DNA of 64,000 bases from Saprospira grandis str. Lewin. Its GTDB lineage: Bacteria; Bacteroidota; Bacteroidia; Chitinophagales; Saprospiraceae. The position numbers were made by a program, and so were the translations under genes. The notes below the pieces were generated by a model. The model had not been told where the DNA came from. It saw nothing but the letters and a program-made list of their open reading frames with translations, and did not search any database. This document shows, piece by piece, positions 1 through 7,429 of this stretch. How positions within the stretch are numbered: the first letter of the stretch is position 1; each line of letters opens with the position of its first letter. Where the stretch lies: NCBI RefSeq assembly GCF_000250635.1, contig NC_016940.1, forward strand, positions 3,534,501 to 3,598,500, in the 5' to 3' direction.

Positions 1-2
1 AC

Positions 3-1328
3 CTATTTGCAGAAGATTTGGCCCAGGCAGATACGGCCACAGAAGCCCTTATTTTGCGGGAGCCAATGGATTTTCCCAAGGAAATTGGGCAGCTCAAAAA
101 TTTGAAGTATTTGCAACTCAACCTCAATGGAGATATGGGGGCCGAAATTGGCCAATTGCAAGAATTGCAGACCCTTCAGCTTTGGCAAAACCAAGGCGGG
201 CGCTTTTCTTCGGCCATCAGAAAGCTACCAAAACTCGAAAACTTGATACTTTCGGGCTGCTCTACTTTGCCTTGGCCGCTTTATCAGCTTAAATCTCTGA
301 AAAAACTAAGCATTGAGCTCAATACAGAAATAACTTTGTCTAGAAGCATCAATCAATTGAGCCAATTGGAGGAGCTCTCTTGGACCTACAGCAGTTTGGA
401 GCGTTTGGATGGAAATATGGCGATATTCAAAAGGCTTAAACGCCTTAATTTAGAGCGGAATAGTTTGAATAGTCTTCCCCCTACAATTGGAACTTGGAAG
501 AATTTGAGGGAGCTGAGGCTCTCCGAAAATAATCTAGAAACTTTGCCCAAGGCCATCGGGCAATGCCAAGCCTTGGAGCAGCTGATTATTCAGGATAACG
601 CTTTGGCGACTTTGCCCGAAAGTATGGGCCAACTTAAGCAGCTCAAAACCTTAGCATTGCAAGGAAACCAATTGGAGCGCCTGCCCGCTGGCCTTATGCA
701 GGCAGAGGCTTTGCGCATTTTGCGTTTGGGGGATAATCAGCTTAGGCAATTGCCCGAAGAGATAGGAAATTTAAAGCAGTTGAAGGTCCTTAACTTGGGG
801 GAAGATCCCCTTTCGGAGGGGAACCAATTAGTGAGTCTACCCAATAGTTTGGGGCAGCTGCAGCAGTTGGAAGAGTTGATCGTGAACAACAATAGACTAA
901 GCAGCTTACCCAAGAGCCTGGGAAATTGTCAATCAATACGAAAAATAGAGTTAATCAATAATCAATTGAGGACTTTGCCTAGCAGTTTTGGACAGCTTGA
1001 AAAACTAGAGGTTTTGCTTTTAAGAGGAAATCGCCTCCAAGCCTTGCCCGATAGTTTGTCTGGGCTCCGCTCGCTAGAATGGTTAGATCTGTCTAACAAT
1101 AACCGCTTGAGGGCTCTACCTGAAGATATAGGAAGGCTAGATCAGTTAAAAAATCTCGATATTTCTGGAACGGGAATTAAGCATCTGCCCAAAAGTATAG
1201 AAAATTTATATTCACTGGAGTTTCTAGTTATCCATAAAGGACAAATTTCAGAAGAAGAGCTAAGGCGGATTCATAAGTCTCTGCCTTCCTTAACGACTTA
1301 TCTCGTTGAAAAAGAAAATCGACTTTAA
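3..1328 (+). CDS. Leucine-rich repeat protein, 5' partial
   Basis: The frame is already open at base 3, so the start lies upstream of the window; the in-frame TTG at 18 is not a credible start. The visible 440 or so residues are almost entirely leucine-rich repeats of about 23 residues, pattern LxxLxLxxNxLxxLPxxIGxL, typical of bacterial and plant intracellular-type LRR proteins. A slightly longer repeat sits near residue 265. The last 30 residues leave the repeat pattern and look like a cap. Such proteins bind other proteins; the partner here is unknown. No membrane segment is visible in this part. A strong terminator follows directly. Confidence 0.85.
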   Translation, partial: LFAEDLAQADTATEALILREPMDFPKEIGQLKNLKYLQLNLNGDMGAEIGQLQELQTLQLWQNQGGRFSSAIRKLPKLENLILSGCSTLPWPLYQLKSLKKLSIELNTEITLSRSINQLSQLEELSWTYSSLERLDGNMAIFKRLKRLNLERNSLNSLPPTIGTWKNLRELRLSENNLETLPKAIGQCQALEQLIIQDNALATLPESMGQLKQLKTLALQGNQLERLPAGLMQAEALRILRLGDNQLRQLPEEIGNLKQLKVLNLGEDPLSEGNQLVSLPNSLGQLQQLEELIVNNNRLSSLPKSLGNCQSIRKIELINNQLRTLPSSFGQLEKLEVLLLRGNRLQALPDSLSGLRSLEWLDLSNNNRLRALPEDIGRLDQLKNLDISGTGIKHLPKSIENLYSLEFLVIHKGQISEEELRRIHKSLPSLTTYLVEKENRL

Positions 1329-1336
1329 TGTAGCCT

Positions 1337-1366
1337 AGGGCGGAGATTTTTCTCCGCCCTTTTTTT
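1337..1366 (+). terminator. Rho-independent terminator after the LRR gene
   Basis: A perfect 10-bp stem (AGGGCGGAGA with TCTCCGCCCT) around a short T loop is followed by a run of seven T. Confidence 0.9.
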
Positions 1367-1442
1367 ATGCCCTTCCCAAAATTGGCACAAAATAAGGTAA
1401 GCTTATGGCCAAAATGGACCTACCCTCAAAATAGAGAACCGC

Positions 1443-2828
1443 ATGAAAGCAACAGAAAAAATAAAGCACCTTCATCTTCGGGCGGGCTTTGGCCTGCGGC
1501 CCGAAGAATGGGCCAAAAAAAGAAAGGAACCCCTAAACCAACAAATAGACGCCCTTTTCAAACAGACAGAGGCCCAGCCTTTTCGAGCCCTAGATTTCCC
1601 CTTTCCCAAAGATCCCAAAAGCCTGAGCAAGAAAAAACGCAGAGAACTGCGCAAAAAGTCGAGAAAACTCCGCAATCAGGTCAATAACCAATGGATAGAG
1701 CGGATGATTCGGCCCAAAAAGGAGAGTCCTTTACTCGATAAAATGGCCTTGTTCTGGCATGGGCATTTTGCCTGCGAGCCTAAATTGCATCATCATGCAG
1801 AGGAGTATTTGGCGGCCATTCGGCAGCATGCCTTGGGCAATTTTAAGGATTTGCTTCTGGCGGTCTCCAAATCTACCGCCATGATTTTGTACCTCAACAA
1901 TCAGCAAAATCGCAAGAAAAAACCCAATGAAAACTTTGCCCGAGAACTGATGGAGCTCTTCACTTTGGGGCGGGGCCATTATAGCGAGCAAGATATTAAG
2001 GAATCGGCTAGGGCCTTTACGGGCTGGCATTGCAACGCTCAAAAGGCCCAATTTAAGTTCAAGGAGCGGCAACATGATGCGGGCAGCAAAACCTTTATGG
2101 GCCAAACAGGCAATTTTGCTGGGGAGGACATCATCAATATCATTTTGCAGCAAAAGCGCTGCGCCGAATTTCTGGCCGAAAAGCTCTACGCCTTTTTTGT
2201 CAATGAGCGAAAGCCCAATAAAAAACATATTTCGGCCCTAGCCGATACGATATATAATAGCCAATACGATTTGCAAACCGCTTTGCGCTTTTTGTTTTCA
2301 GCCGATTGGTTTTATGATCCTAAGCATTTAGGCGCCAACATTAAGAGCCCCGTCCTTTTGCTGGTCCAATTGGCCCGCATTCTGGACCTTCGGGCAGAAA
2401 ACGAGCTAGCCTGGCTCCAACCGCAGCAGGCCTTGGGCCAACTGCTCTTCAAACCGCCCAATGTGGCGGGCTGGCCTGGTGGCCGTAGCTGGATCGACCA
2501 CAGCCTGCTGCTGATGCGCCTCAATTTGGCCGCGGCCATTTTTGAAAAAACGAATATTGTCTTTCGGCCCAAAGACGACCCTAAGGCCGCAGGCCGTGGC
2601 AAGGGCTTTCGGAAGCTGGCCGTCAGGGCCAATTTGGTCCCACTGAATACGCTTTGTGCCCAAGAAAAGGATATCCTGGCCGCATTGAGCGATTATCTGC
2701 TTTTGCAGGCGCCCAAGTTATCGGCCCCCAATTTTCAGGCATATTTGAGCTTGGCCCAAACGAAAGAAGAAAAAATTAAGGCCGGCAGCCTCTTGCTTTT
2801 ATCTACTCCCGAATTCCAAATTTGCTAA
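1443..2828 (+). CDS. DUF1800 family protein
   Basis: This 461-residue protein shows the landmarks of the DUF1800 family: an N-terminal RAGFG segment, the NFARELMELFTLGRGHY block in the middle, an ARAFTGW segment just after it, and the FKPPNVAGWPGG block near residue 340. The N-terminal third is very rich in Lys and Arg. No signal peptide is visible at this ATG. The biochemical role of the family is not established. It ends 10 bases before a DUF1501 gene; this pair is commonly adjacent in Bacteroidota and Planctomycetota, so the two are probably cotranscribed and act together, probably at or outside the membrane. Confidence 0.85.
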   Translation: MKATEKIKHLHLRAGFGLRPEEWAKKRKEPLNQQIDALFKQTEAQPFRALDFPFPKDPKSLSKKKRRELRKKSRKLRNQVNNQWIERMIRPKKESPLLDKMALFWHGHFACEPKLHHHAEEYLAAIRQHALGNFKDLLLAVSKSTAMILYLNNQQNRKKKPNENFARELMELFTLGRGHYSEQDIKESARAFTGWHCNAQKAQFKFKERQHDAGSKTFMGQTGNFAGEDIINIILQQKRCAEFLAEKLYAFFVNERKPNKKHISALADTIYNSQYDLQTALRFLFSADWFYDPKHLGANIKSPVLLLVQLARILDLRAENELAWLQPQQALGQLLFKPPNVAGWPGGRSWIDHSLLLMRLNLAAAIFEKTNIVFRPKDDPKAAGRGKGFRKLAVRANLVPLNTLCAQEKDILAALSDYLLLQAPKLSAPNFQAYLSLAQTKEEKIKAGSLLLLSTPEFQIC

Positions 2829-2838
2829 ATCTCCCCCT

Positions 2839-4035
2839 ATGTTGAATCGAAGAAGTTTTCTAAAAAAATCGGCAGTCGTAACGGCGGGCGCTATGCTGTT
2901 GCCGGCTTTTCTCAAGGCCTATCAAAATGATTGGAAGGGCAAGACCGAATTTAAGGGCCGCCGCCTGATTATCCTACAACTGACTGGCGGCAATGATGGC
3001 CTCAATACCTTGGTCCCTTTTGAAGACGATATTTACTACCAAAAACGTCCCCGCTTGGCCATTCCCAAGCAGGAGCTCATCAAATTGGATGAGTTGCAGG
3101 GCTGGAACCCCGCTATGCAGCCCCTACAGGCCCTTTGGGAAGAGGGAGAATGCCTAATCTTGAATGCCGTGGGCTATCCCGATCCCGACCGCTCTCATTT
3201 TCGGTCCATGGATATTTGGCAGACGGGTTCTGCGGCCAATGAATTTTGGTCCAAAGGCTGGTTGGGCCGCTATTTGGAGCAATTGCCGCAGCCCAAACCT
3301 TATACCGCCCTAGAATTAGACAATCAACTGAGTTTGGCCCTCAAAGGAGAAAAAATGGCGGCCTTGGCGGTCAATAATCCCAAGCAGTTCAAACGACAGC
3401 TCAAGAGTCCCATTATTCAGGCCCTTTTGGAGCAGCAACATGCCGCCGAGCACGAGCAATTGGCCTATTTGTACCAAACTTTGGGCGAAACCGAATCTTC
3501 GGCCAACTACCTAATGGAAAAAGCCCAGCTCTATACTTCCTCTGGCGATTATCCCAAAACGGGTTTTGGCAAGGACCTCAAGCAGATCGCTGAGTTGATT
3601 TCGGCGGGCTGTGAAACCCAGATTTATTATGCCAGTCTGACGGGCTTTGACACCCATGCCAACCAAAAAAATAAGCAGGCCCAGCTTTTGGGGCAATATG
3701 CTCAGGCGGTGGCGGCCCTTCGCCAAGAGTTGCGCAAAGCAGGGGAGTGGGAAAACACCCTCATTATGACCTTTTCGGAGTTTGGGCGGCGCTTGGCCGA
3801 AAATGGCAGTGGCGGCAGCGATCATGGCACGGCCAACAACCTCTATTTGATGGGCGGGGGCCTCAAAAAGGCGGGGATTTATAACGCCCCGGCTTCTTTG
3901 AGCCAACTCGATCAGGGCGATTTGATTTATGATATTGATTTTCGGCGGGTCTATCAGGCCATTTTATCCGATTGGTTGCAGGCCGATGCTAAGGCGGTAT
4001 TGGGCCGCAGTTTGCCCAAGCTAGATATTTTTTAG
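2839..4035 (+). CDS. DUF1501 family secreted protein
   Basis: The 398-residue protein starts with a twin-arginine signal (NRRSFLKKSAVV followed by a hydrophobic stretch to about residue 28), so it is probably exported folded by Tat. Family marks are LQLTGGNDGLNTLVP near residue 50, the HFRSMDIWQTG block near 115, GFDTHANQ near 270, and a TFSEFGRRLAENGSGGSDHG block near 310. DUF1501 belongs to the alkaline phosphatase/sulfatase-like superfamily, but its substrate is not known. It lies 10 bases downstream of the DUF1800 gene and is probably the second gene of the same operon. Confidence 0.87.
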   Translation: MLNRRSFLKKSAVVTAGAMLLPAFLKAYQNDWKGKTEFKGRRLIILQLTGGNDGLNTLVPFEDDIYYQKRPRLAIPKQELIKLDELQGWNPAMQPLQALWEEGECLILNAVGYPDPDRSHFRSMDIWQTGSAANEFWSKGWLGRYLEQLPQPKPYTALELDNQLSLALKGEKMAALAVNNPKQFKRQLKSPIIQALLEQQHAAEHEQLAYLYQTLGETESSANYLMEKAQLYTSSGDYPKTGFGKDLKQIAELISAGCETQIYYASLTGFDTHANQKNKQAQLLGQYAQAVAALRQELRKAGEWENTLIMTFSEFGRRLAENGSGGSDHGTANNLYLMGGGLKKAGIYNAPASLSQLDQGDLIYDIDFRRVYQAILSDWLQADAKAVLGRSLPKLDIF

Positions 4036-4046
4036 GAGGAGGGTTT

Positions 4047-4218
4047 GGGGCTGCCCCAGCCAAAGGCTGGGTCGGGCCATTGCGCAGCTCGCAGGTCTGC
4101 TCGGCCCTGCGTCGCTTTGCTCCTTGGTCTGCCGCCTTCGGCGGCCCTGCTACAGCCCCTCAGCCGCGGGCCTTCGGCCCTTTACAGGCGGCTTTGCCGC
4201 CTGTTCTGGACCAAAAAT
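4047..4218 (+). repeat. GC-rich modular hairpin element, copy 1 (type A)
   Basis: It starts GGGGCTGCCCC, then carries the shared core CTCGCAGGTCTGCTCGGCC, the GGTCTG block and terminal GC hairpins (GGCGGCTTTGCCGCC). It lies 11 bases after the DUF1501 stop. Open frames across it are by-products of the GC-rich sequence. An inverted partner lies at 4256-4393. Confidence 0.8.
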
Positions 4219-4255
4219 CGCCACCGAAGCCCAAGGCCAAAAGCAAAAAAGAGGG

Positions 4256-4393
4256 TGGAGTGGCCCAGCGCTGCGGAGGGGTGGCCGCAGGCCAGACCGA
4301 GTTTTTTGGGAGCGTTAGCGAGAAAAAACGAGGGCCGAGCAGACCTGCGAGCCCCGCAGCATAGCGGCGGCCAGCTTGCTGGCCGCGGGCCCC
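4256..4393 (-). repeat. GC-rich modular hairpin element, copy 2 (type D)
   Basis: This is the same family in reverse orientation: GGCCAGACC, then GGGCCGAGCAGACCTGCGAG, ending GGGCCCCAAAA. Together with copy 1 it forms a head-to-head pair separated by about 40 bases. Confidence 0.75.
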
Positions 4394-4567
4394 AAAACAT
4401 TAACTAAAAAAGAAGCAAAAAAAAGGCGGAAAAAGGGAGGAGAATAGAAAAAGAGTAGTAGCTTTATTAAAAATAAAGAGCAGCTAATCTTAAATTTATA
4501 AATTGCTCTTAGGATTCTGTTAATCAGTTTGTTGTATAGTTCTTTGACAGTGCTAGGAAAGCGAAAA

Positions 4568-4625
4568 GACAGGAGCCCTGGGCTCCCTAGCTTGGCCGGA
4601 AACGGCTGAACGCCCAACTAGCTTA
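4568..4625 (+). other. Possible structured 5' leader
   Basis: Upstream of the gene at 4665 lie two compact hairpins: GGAGCCCTGGGCTCC at 4572-4586 and GCCG-GAAA-CGGC at 4594-4605, the latter with a GNRA-type loop. CTAG segments on either side (4587-4590 and 4617-4620) could pair outside it. It may be a structured leader; the sequence alone cannot show function. Confidence 0.3.
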
Positions 4626-4664
4626 AAAAGCATTTTTTACCCTAGAATTTAATCTTTTTAAGCC

Positions 4665-5156
4665 ATGCGTATTTTCCTAATTTTGGCCTTGATGGCCCTA
4701 CTACTGCCCCAGATTTGGGCCCAAGAAGAAGAAGCCGTAGAATTAACTGCGGAAGACTTGCTCAATGCTCAGTTAGATGTACATTGTTTTTGCCTCAATG
4801 ACCTTTACACGGCAGCAATTTCGCAAGAATTGCAGGACCTAATTGGCAATTTGGCCTATGCAGAAGGGGAGGAGGAAGTGAAGGCCGTTTTGGCCGATGT
4901 TTCTGCCGAAGATGCAAAAAAATGGGCCGAAGACATCAAAGCCTACCTAAAATCGACCAAAGAAAACTGCTCGCTTAAAGAAGCGCAGGCGGCTATTTTG
5001 GAAGATTATCCCAACTATTGGGAGGTTTTGGCTGCAGAGCAACTCCAAGACGAAAAGAAATTGGCTGCCAAACTGGCCGAACTCAAAAAAGAAAGCTATA
5101 GCTGTTCCTTTTTAGAAGAAGCCAGAGCCGCCGCCCTGCTTTTGATGAAAAAATAA
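4665..5156 (+). CDS. Secreted hypothetical protein
   Basis: I do not recognise this 163-residue protein. It has a clear signal peptide (MRIFLILALMALLLPQIWAQ, cleavage after WAQ), then an acidic stretch and a mainly helical body rich in Ala, Glu, Leu and Lys. Four cysteines stand out: HCFC near residue 44, NCSL near 105 and SCSF near 146, which could form disulfides after export. It stands alone between a repeat-filled gap and its own terminator, so it is probably a single-gene transcript. Periplasmic or secreted location is inferred from the signal peptide only. Confidence 0.7.
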   Translation: MRIFLILALMALLLPQIWAQEEEAVELTAEDLLNAQLDVHCFCLNDLYTAAISQELQDLIGNLAYAEGEEEVKAVLADVSAEDAKKWAEDIKAYLKSTKENCSLKEAQAAILEDYPNYWEVLAAEQLQDEKKLAAKLAELKKESYSCSFLEEARAAALLLMKK

Positions 5157-5164
5157 ATTTGTAG

Positions 5165-5200
5165 AGCGTCCAGAATTTAAATTCTGGGCGCTTTTTTTTT
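5165..5200 (+). terminator. Rho-independent terminator
   Basis: A 14-bp stem (AGCGTCCAGAATTT with AAATTCTGGGCGCT, one G-U pair) is followed by nine T. It closes the gene at 4665-5156. Confidence 0.88.
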
Positions 5201-5237
5201 GTACACTAAAAGTCCACAGAAAAAAATTAACATCTCC

Positions 5238-5269
5238 TTTGTAAATCGTGGGCGAATCTTCTATATTTA
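5238..5269 (+). promoter_or_regulatory. Probable Bacteroidota-type promoter
   Basis: TTTG at 5238-5241 and TATATTTA at 5262-5269 are 20 bases apart, close to the TTTG / TAnnTTTG layout of Bacteroidota promoters. The start codon of the DUF2158-like gene is 25 bases further on. Confidence 0.5.
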
Positions 5270-5293
5270 GAACCGCAACAAAAAAATAAAAAT

Positions 5294-5575
5294 ATGGCTG
5301 AAATAGGAGATGTGGTCCTCTTAAAATCTGGAGGCCCAGAAATGATCATTAAAAATATTTTGACGGGTAGTGGAAGTAGCCGAGAAAAGGCCGCTTTGCT
5401 CAAGGGATTTAAGAAAGGAGACATCACCTGCGAGTTCCAGACCGAAGATGCCAAGGGAAACACCAAAAGAAAGGTCCAAACCTTTAAGGCCGTTTGCCTC
5501 AAAACGCCCGATGGTAAGTTTTTGGCCGAAGTAGGAGCCGGAGGCGATGATGACGACGATGATGACGACTGGTAG
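5294..5575 (+). CDS. YodC-like (DUF2158) small protein with poly-Asp tail
   Basis: This 93-residue protein opens with GDVVLLKSGGPEMII, the signature of the small YodC/DUF2158 family, whose function is unknown. It then departs from the family: after a Lys-rich middle it ends in GAGG followed by eight Asp and a Trp. The next gene starts with a related GDVV domain and also ends in an extreme Asp-rich tail, so the two form a functional pair, probably in one transcript (43 bases apart). The acidic tail suggests divalent cation binding or interaction with basic proteins, but this is inference. Confidence 0.75.
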   Translation: MAEIGDVVLLKSGGPEMIIKNILTGSGSSREKAALLKGFKKGDITCEFQTEDAKGNTKRKVQTFKAVCLKTPDGKFLAEVGAGGDDDDDDDDW

Positions 5576-5618
5576 CCCCAGCTTTTGCTTAGTTTAATCC
5601 CTGTTTAAACCAAAAAAT

Positions 5619-6440
5619 ATGCAAGTAGGAGATGTGGTTCGCCACAAAGAAAATGATATACTCATGACCGTCGTTCGCCTGATTGGAGACAATCATGATG
5701 ATGATGGAAGTGGACAGCTTTTTAAGGCCATGGATCGCCGGCTCGAATTACAAGGCTTTAGCTTTGGCGACCCCAACTGTATCTGGTTTGAAGGCCGCCA
5801 ACTCAAACAAGGCATCTTCAAGCAAGAAGATCTAGAACTCGTACAACTCGAACAAGCCGGAGGCTCGGGAGTTGCTGTAGCGGCCGTGGGTGCCGCGGCG
5901 GCTGGCGCCGCCGCTGTTATTGAAGAGGACGACGACTTTGATCTAGATGATTTGGACCTCGACCTCGGTTTGGATGATGATGATTTGGACCTCGACGATT
6001 TGGATTTGGGCCTAGATGATGATGATTTAGACTTGGATCTCGATTTGGATCTGGATGAAGATGATCTCGATCTTGGCGATTTGGACCTCGACCTCGATGA
6101 TGATGACGATCTGGACCTTGGTTTGGATGAAGATGATCTCGACCTCGATCTCGATGACCTCAATCTAGACGAGCTAGCCGATGATTTGGACCTAGATGAT
6201 CTGGATTTTGACGATGATGATGATGATCTCGGCTTTGATATGGATGATGATATCGATGACCTCTTTGGAGATGATGATGACGATTTATTCGGAGACGATG
6301 ATGATGACGATGACGACCTCGGTCTAGATTTGGATGACGAGGATGATGACGATGACGACGATGATGACTTCGACTTTGGAGACGATGATGATTTAGGAAT
6401 GGATGATGAGGATGACTTTGATCTGGACCTAGATTTTTAA
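5619..6440 (+). CDS. Acidic protein: DUF2158-like head, Ala linker, Asp/Leu repeat tail
   Basis: This 273-residue protein has three parts. Residues 1-85 start MQVGDVVRHKENDILMTVVR and contain CIWFEG, resembling DUF2158. Residues 87-107 are almost only Ala, Gly and Val. From about 108 to the end it is dominated by Asp, with a hydrophobic Leu or Phe every two or three residues (LDLDDLDL-type repeats), including runs of up to nine Asp. The regular Leu spacing makes this more than a simple acidic tail. Ca2+ binding is possible, but no canonical EF-hand or RTX nonapeptide is present. It is probably cotranscribed with the preceding gene. Confidence 0.7.
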   Translation: MQVGDVVRHKENDILMTVVRLIGDNHDDDGSGQLFKAMDRRLELQGFSFGDPNCIWFEGRQLKQGIFKQEDLELVQLEQAGGSGVAVAAVGAAAAGAAAVIEEDDDFDLDDLDLDLGLDDDDLDLDDLDLGLDDDDLDLDLDLDLDEDDLDLGDLDLDLDDDDDLDLGLDEDDLDLDLDDLNLDELADDLDLDDLDFDDDDDDLGFDMDDDIDDLFGDDDDDLFGDDDDDDDDLGLDLDDEDDDDDDDDDFDFGDDDDLGMDDEDDFDLDLDF

Positions 6441-6445
6441 TAGAT

Positions 6446-6476
6446 AAAGCAGGAAGCGAGAAGCTCCTGCTTTTTT
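6446..6476 (+). terminator. Rho-independent terminator
   Basis: The stem AAGCAGGA...TCCTGCTT with a GCGAGAAGC-containing loop region is followed by six T. It ends the acidic protein gene just before trmN6. Confidence 0.8.
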
Positions 6477-6486
6477 ATTTTTGCTT

Positions 6487-7200
6487 ATGCAAGACTTTCA
6501 ATTTAAGCAATTTGTAGTTCGGCAGCGATTGGCGGCTATGAAAGTGGGGACCGATGGGACCTTATTAGGGGCTTGGGCGCATTGTTCGGGCCAGCGGATT
6601 TTAGATATTGGGGCAGGGACGGGTTTGCTGGCCCTCATGTTGGCCCAGCGTTTTGCTCAGGCCCAAATTGATGCGGTAGAAATCAATTTGCAGGCGGCAG
6701 AGGAGGCCCAAAAAAACTTTGCGGCTAGTCCCTGGGCCGACCGCCTCAGCCTGTATGCCCAAGGGCTGCAAAGCTTTAGTGCTAGAGCTCCCTACGATTT
6801 AATTGTAAGCAATCCTCCTTTTTATCCAGAAGCGCAGTTTTCTAAGGCCCTGGATCAAGATCGCCGACAAGCCCGCTCGACCCTAAGTTTGCGTTTTGAA
6901 GAACTGCTAGAACACAGCCTAGCGCTTTTGGCCCCAGCGGGCCAACTGGCCATTATTTTACCCACTGCCCAAGCTCTTTATTTTCATGAATTGGCCCAAG
7001 AAGCAGGCTTGTTTTTGCATCGCCGCTGCGATTTTATCAGCCGCTTGGGCAAGGCGCCCAAGCGACTGCTTTTGCAATGGGGGCAAGCGCCCATAGAAAA
7101 GCCCCAACAGCAAGAGATTATCATGCGTCAGGGCCCCCCAGATTATGCCTATGCCGATAGCTATCGGCAGTTATTAAAAGACTTCTTGATTATTTTTTAA
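6487..7200 (+). CDS. trmN6: tRNA1(Val) (adenine(37)-N6)-methyltransferase
   Basis: This S-adenosylmethionine-dependent methyltransferase (237 residues) matches YfiC/TrmN6. It has the N-terminal QDFQFKQFVVRQ and MKVGTDGTLLGAW segments, SAM motif I (ILDIGAGTG) near residue 38, and the catalytic NPPFY motif near residue 107, which is typical of N6-adenine methylation. The enzyme modifies A37 of tRNA1(Val). I chose the ATG at 6487 rather than the TTG six bases earlier, because the family begins just before the FxFKQF segment. It stands alone after a terminator. Confidence 0.88.
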   Translation: MQDFQFKQFVVRQRLAAMKVGTDGTLLGAWAHCSGQRILDIGAGTGLLALMLAQRFAQAQIDAVEINLQAAEEAQKNFAASPWADRLSLYAQGLQSFSARAPYDLIVSNPPFYPEAQFSKALDQDRRQARSTLSLRFEELLEHSLALLAPAGQLAIILPTAQALYFHELAQEAGLFLHRRCDFISRLGKAPKRLLLQWGQAPIEKPQQQEIIMRQGPPDYAYADSYRQLLKDFLIIF

Positions 7201-7249
7201 ACGCTTTCTTAAGGCTGCTGTTAAGCTCCTATATCACCTTTTTAACAGT

Positions 7250-7429
7250 ATGCCTATGTTTTCCTTTTTCAAAAAAGACCCCATCAAAAAACTCGAAAAG
7301 CAATATGAGGAATTGATGAGAGAAGCCAGAGATATTCAACGATCTGGCGATTTGCGCCTCTATGCCGAGAAAATGGCCGCTGCCGAAGCGCTACAACTAA
7401 AAATTGAGGCCTTGAGGGCCAAATCCTAG
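7250..7429 (+). CDS. Lacal_2735/DUF6435-type small protein
   Basis: This 59-residue protein starts MPMFSFFKKDPIKKLEKQYE and reads through RDIQRSGDLRLYAEKMAAAE to a stop at 7427-7429. The FFKKDP-KKLEKQYE-LMREA pattern with a second helix ending in KIEALRAK matches the small Lacal_2735/DUF6435 proteins common in marine Bacteroidota. It is predicted as a two-helix soluble protein of unknown function. The second Met (7256) may be the true start, giving MFSFFKK. It follows trmN6 by 49 bases, and its last four bases overlap the stop of the convergent gene at 7426. Confidence 0.75.
   Translation: MPMFSFFKKDPIKKLEKQYEELMREARDIQRSGDLRLYAEKMAAAEALQLKIEALRAKS

Noticed and set aside
4045-4407. Several open frames over the GC-rich elements (also at 16014, 20900, 37249, 38333, 44758, 61685, 63028)
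   Set aside because: The peptides (containing RSSQVCSAL or QLAGLLGPS) recur only because the DNA repeats recur, occur in several frames and both strands, and end at different places. No conserved start or stop was found.
5693-6163. A minus-strand frame with a Ser/Arg repeat protein opposite the acidic gene
   Set aside because: It is the antisense image of the GAT/GAC-LEU codons of the Asp-rich protein; it has no ribosome binding site, and the plus-strand gene has a start, a head domain and a terminator.
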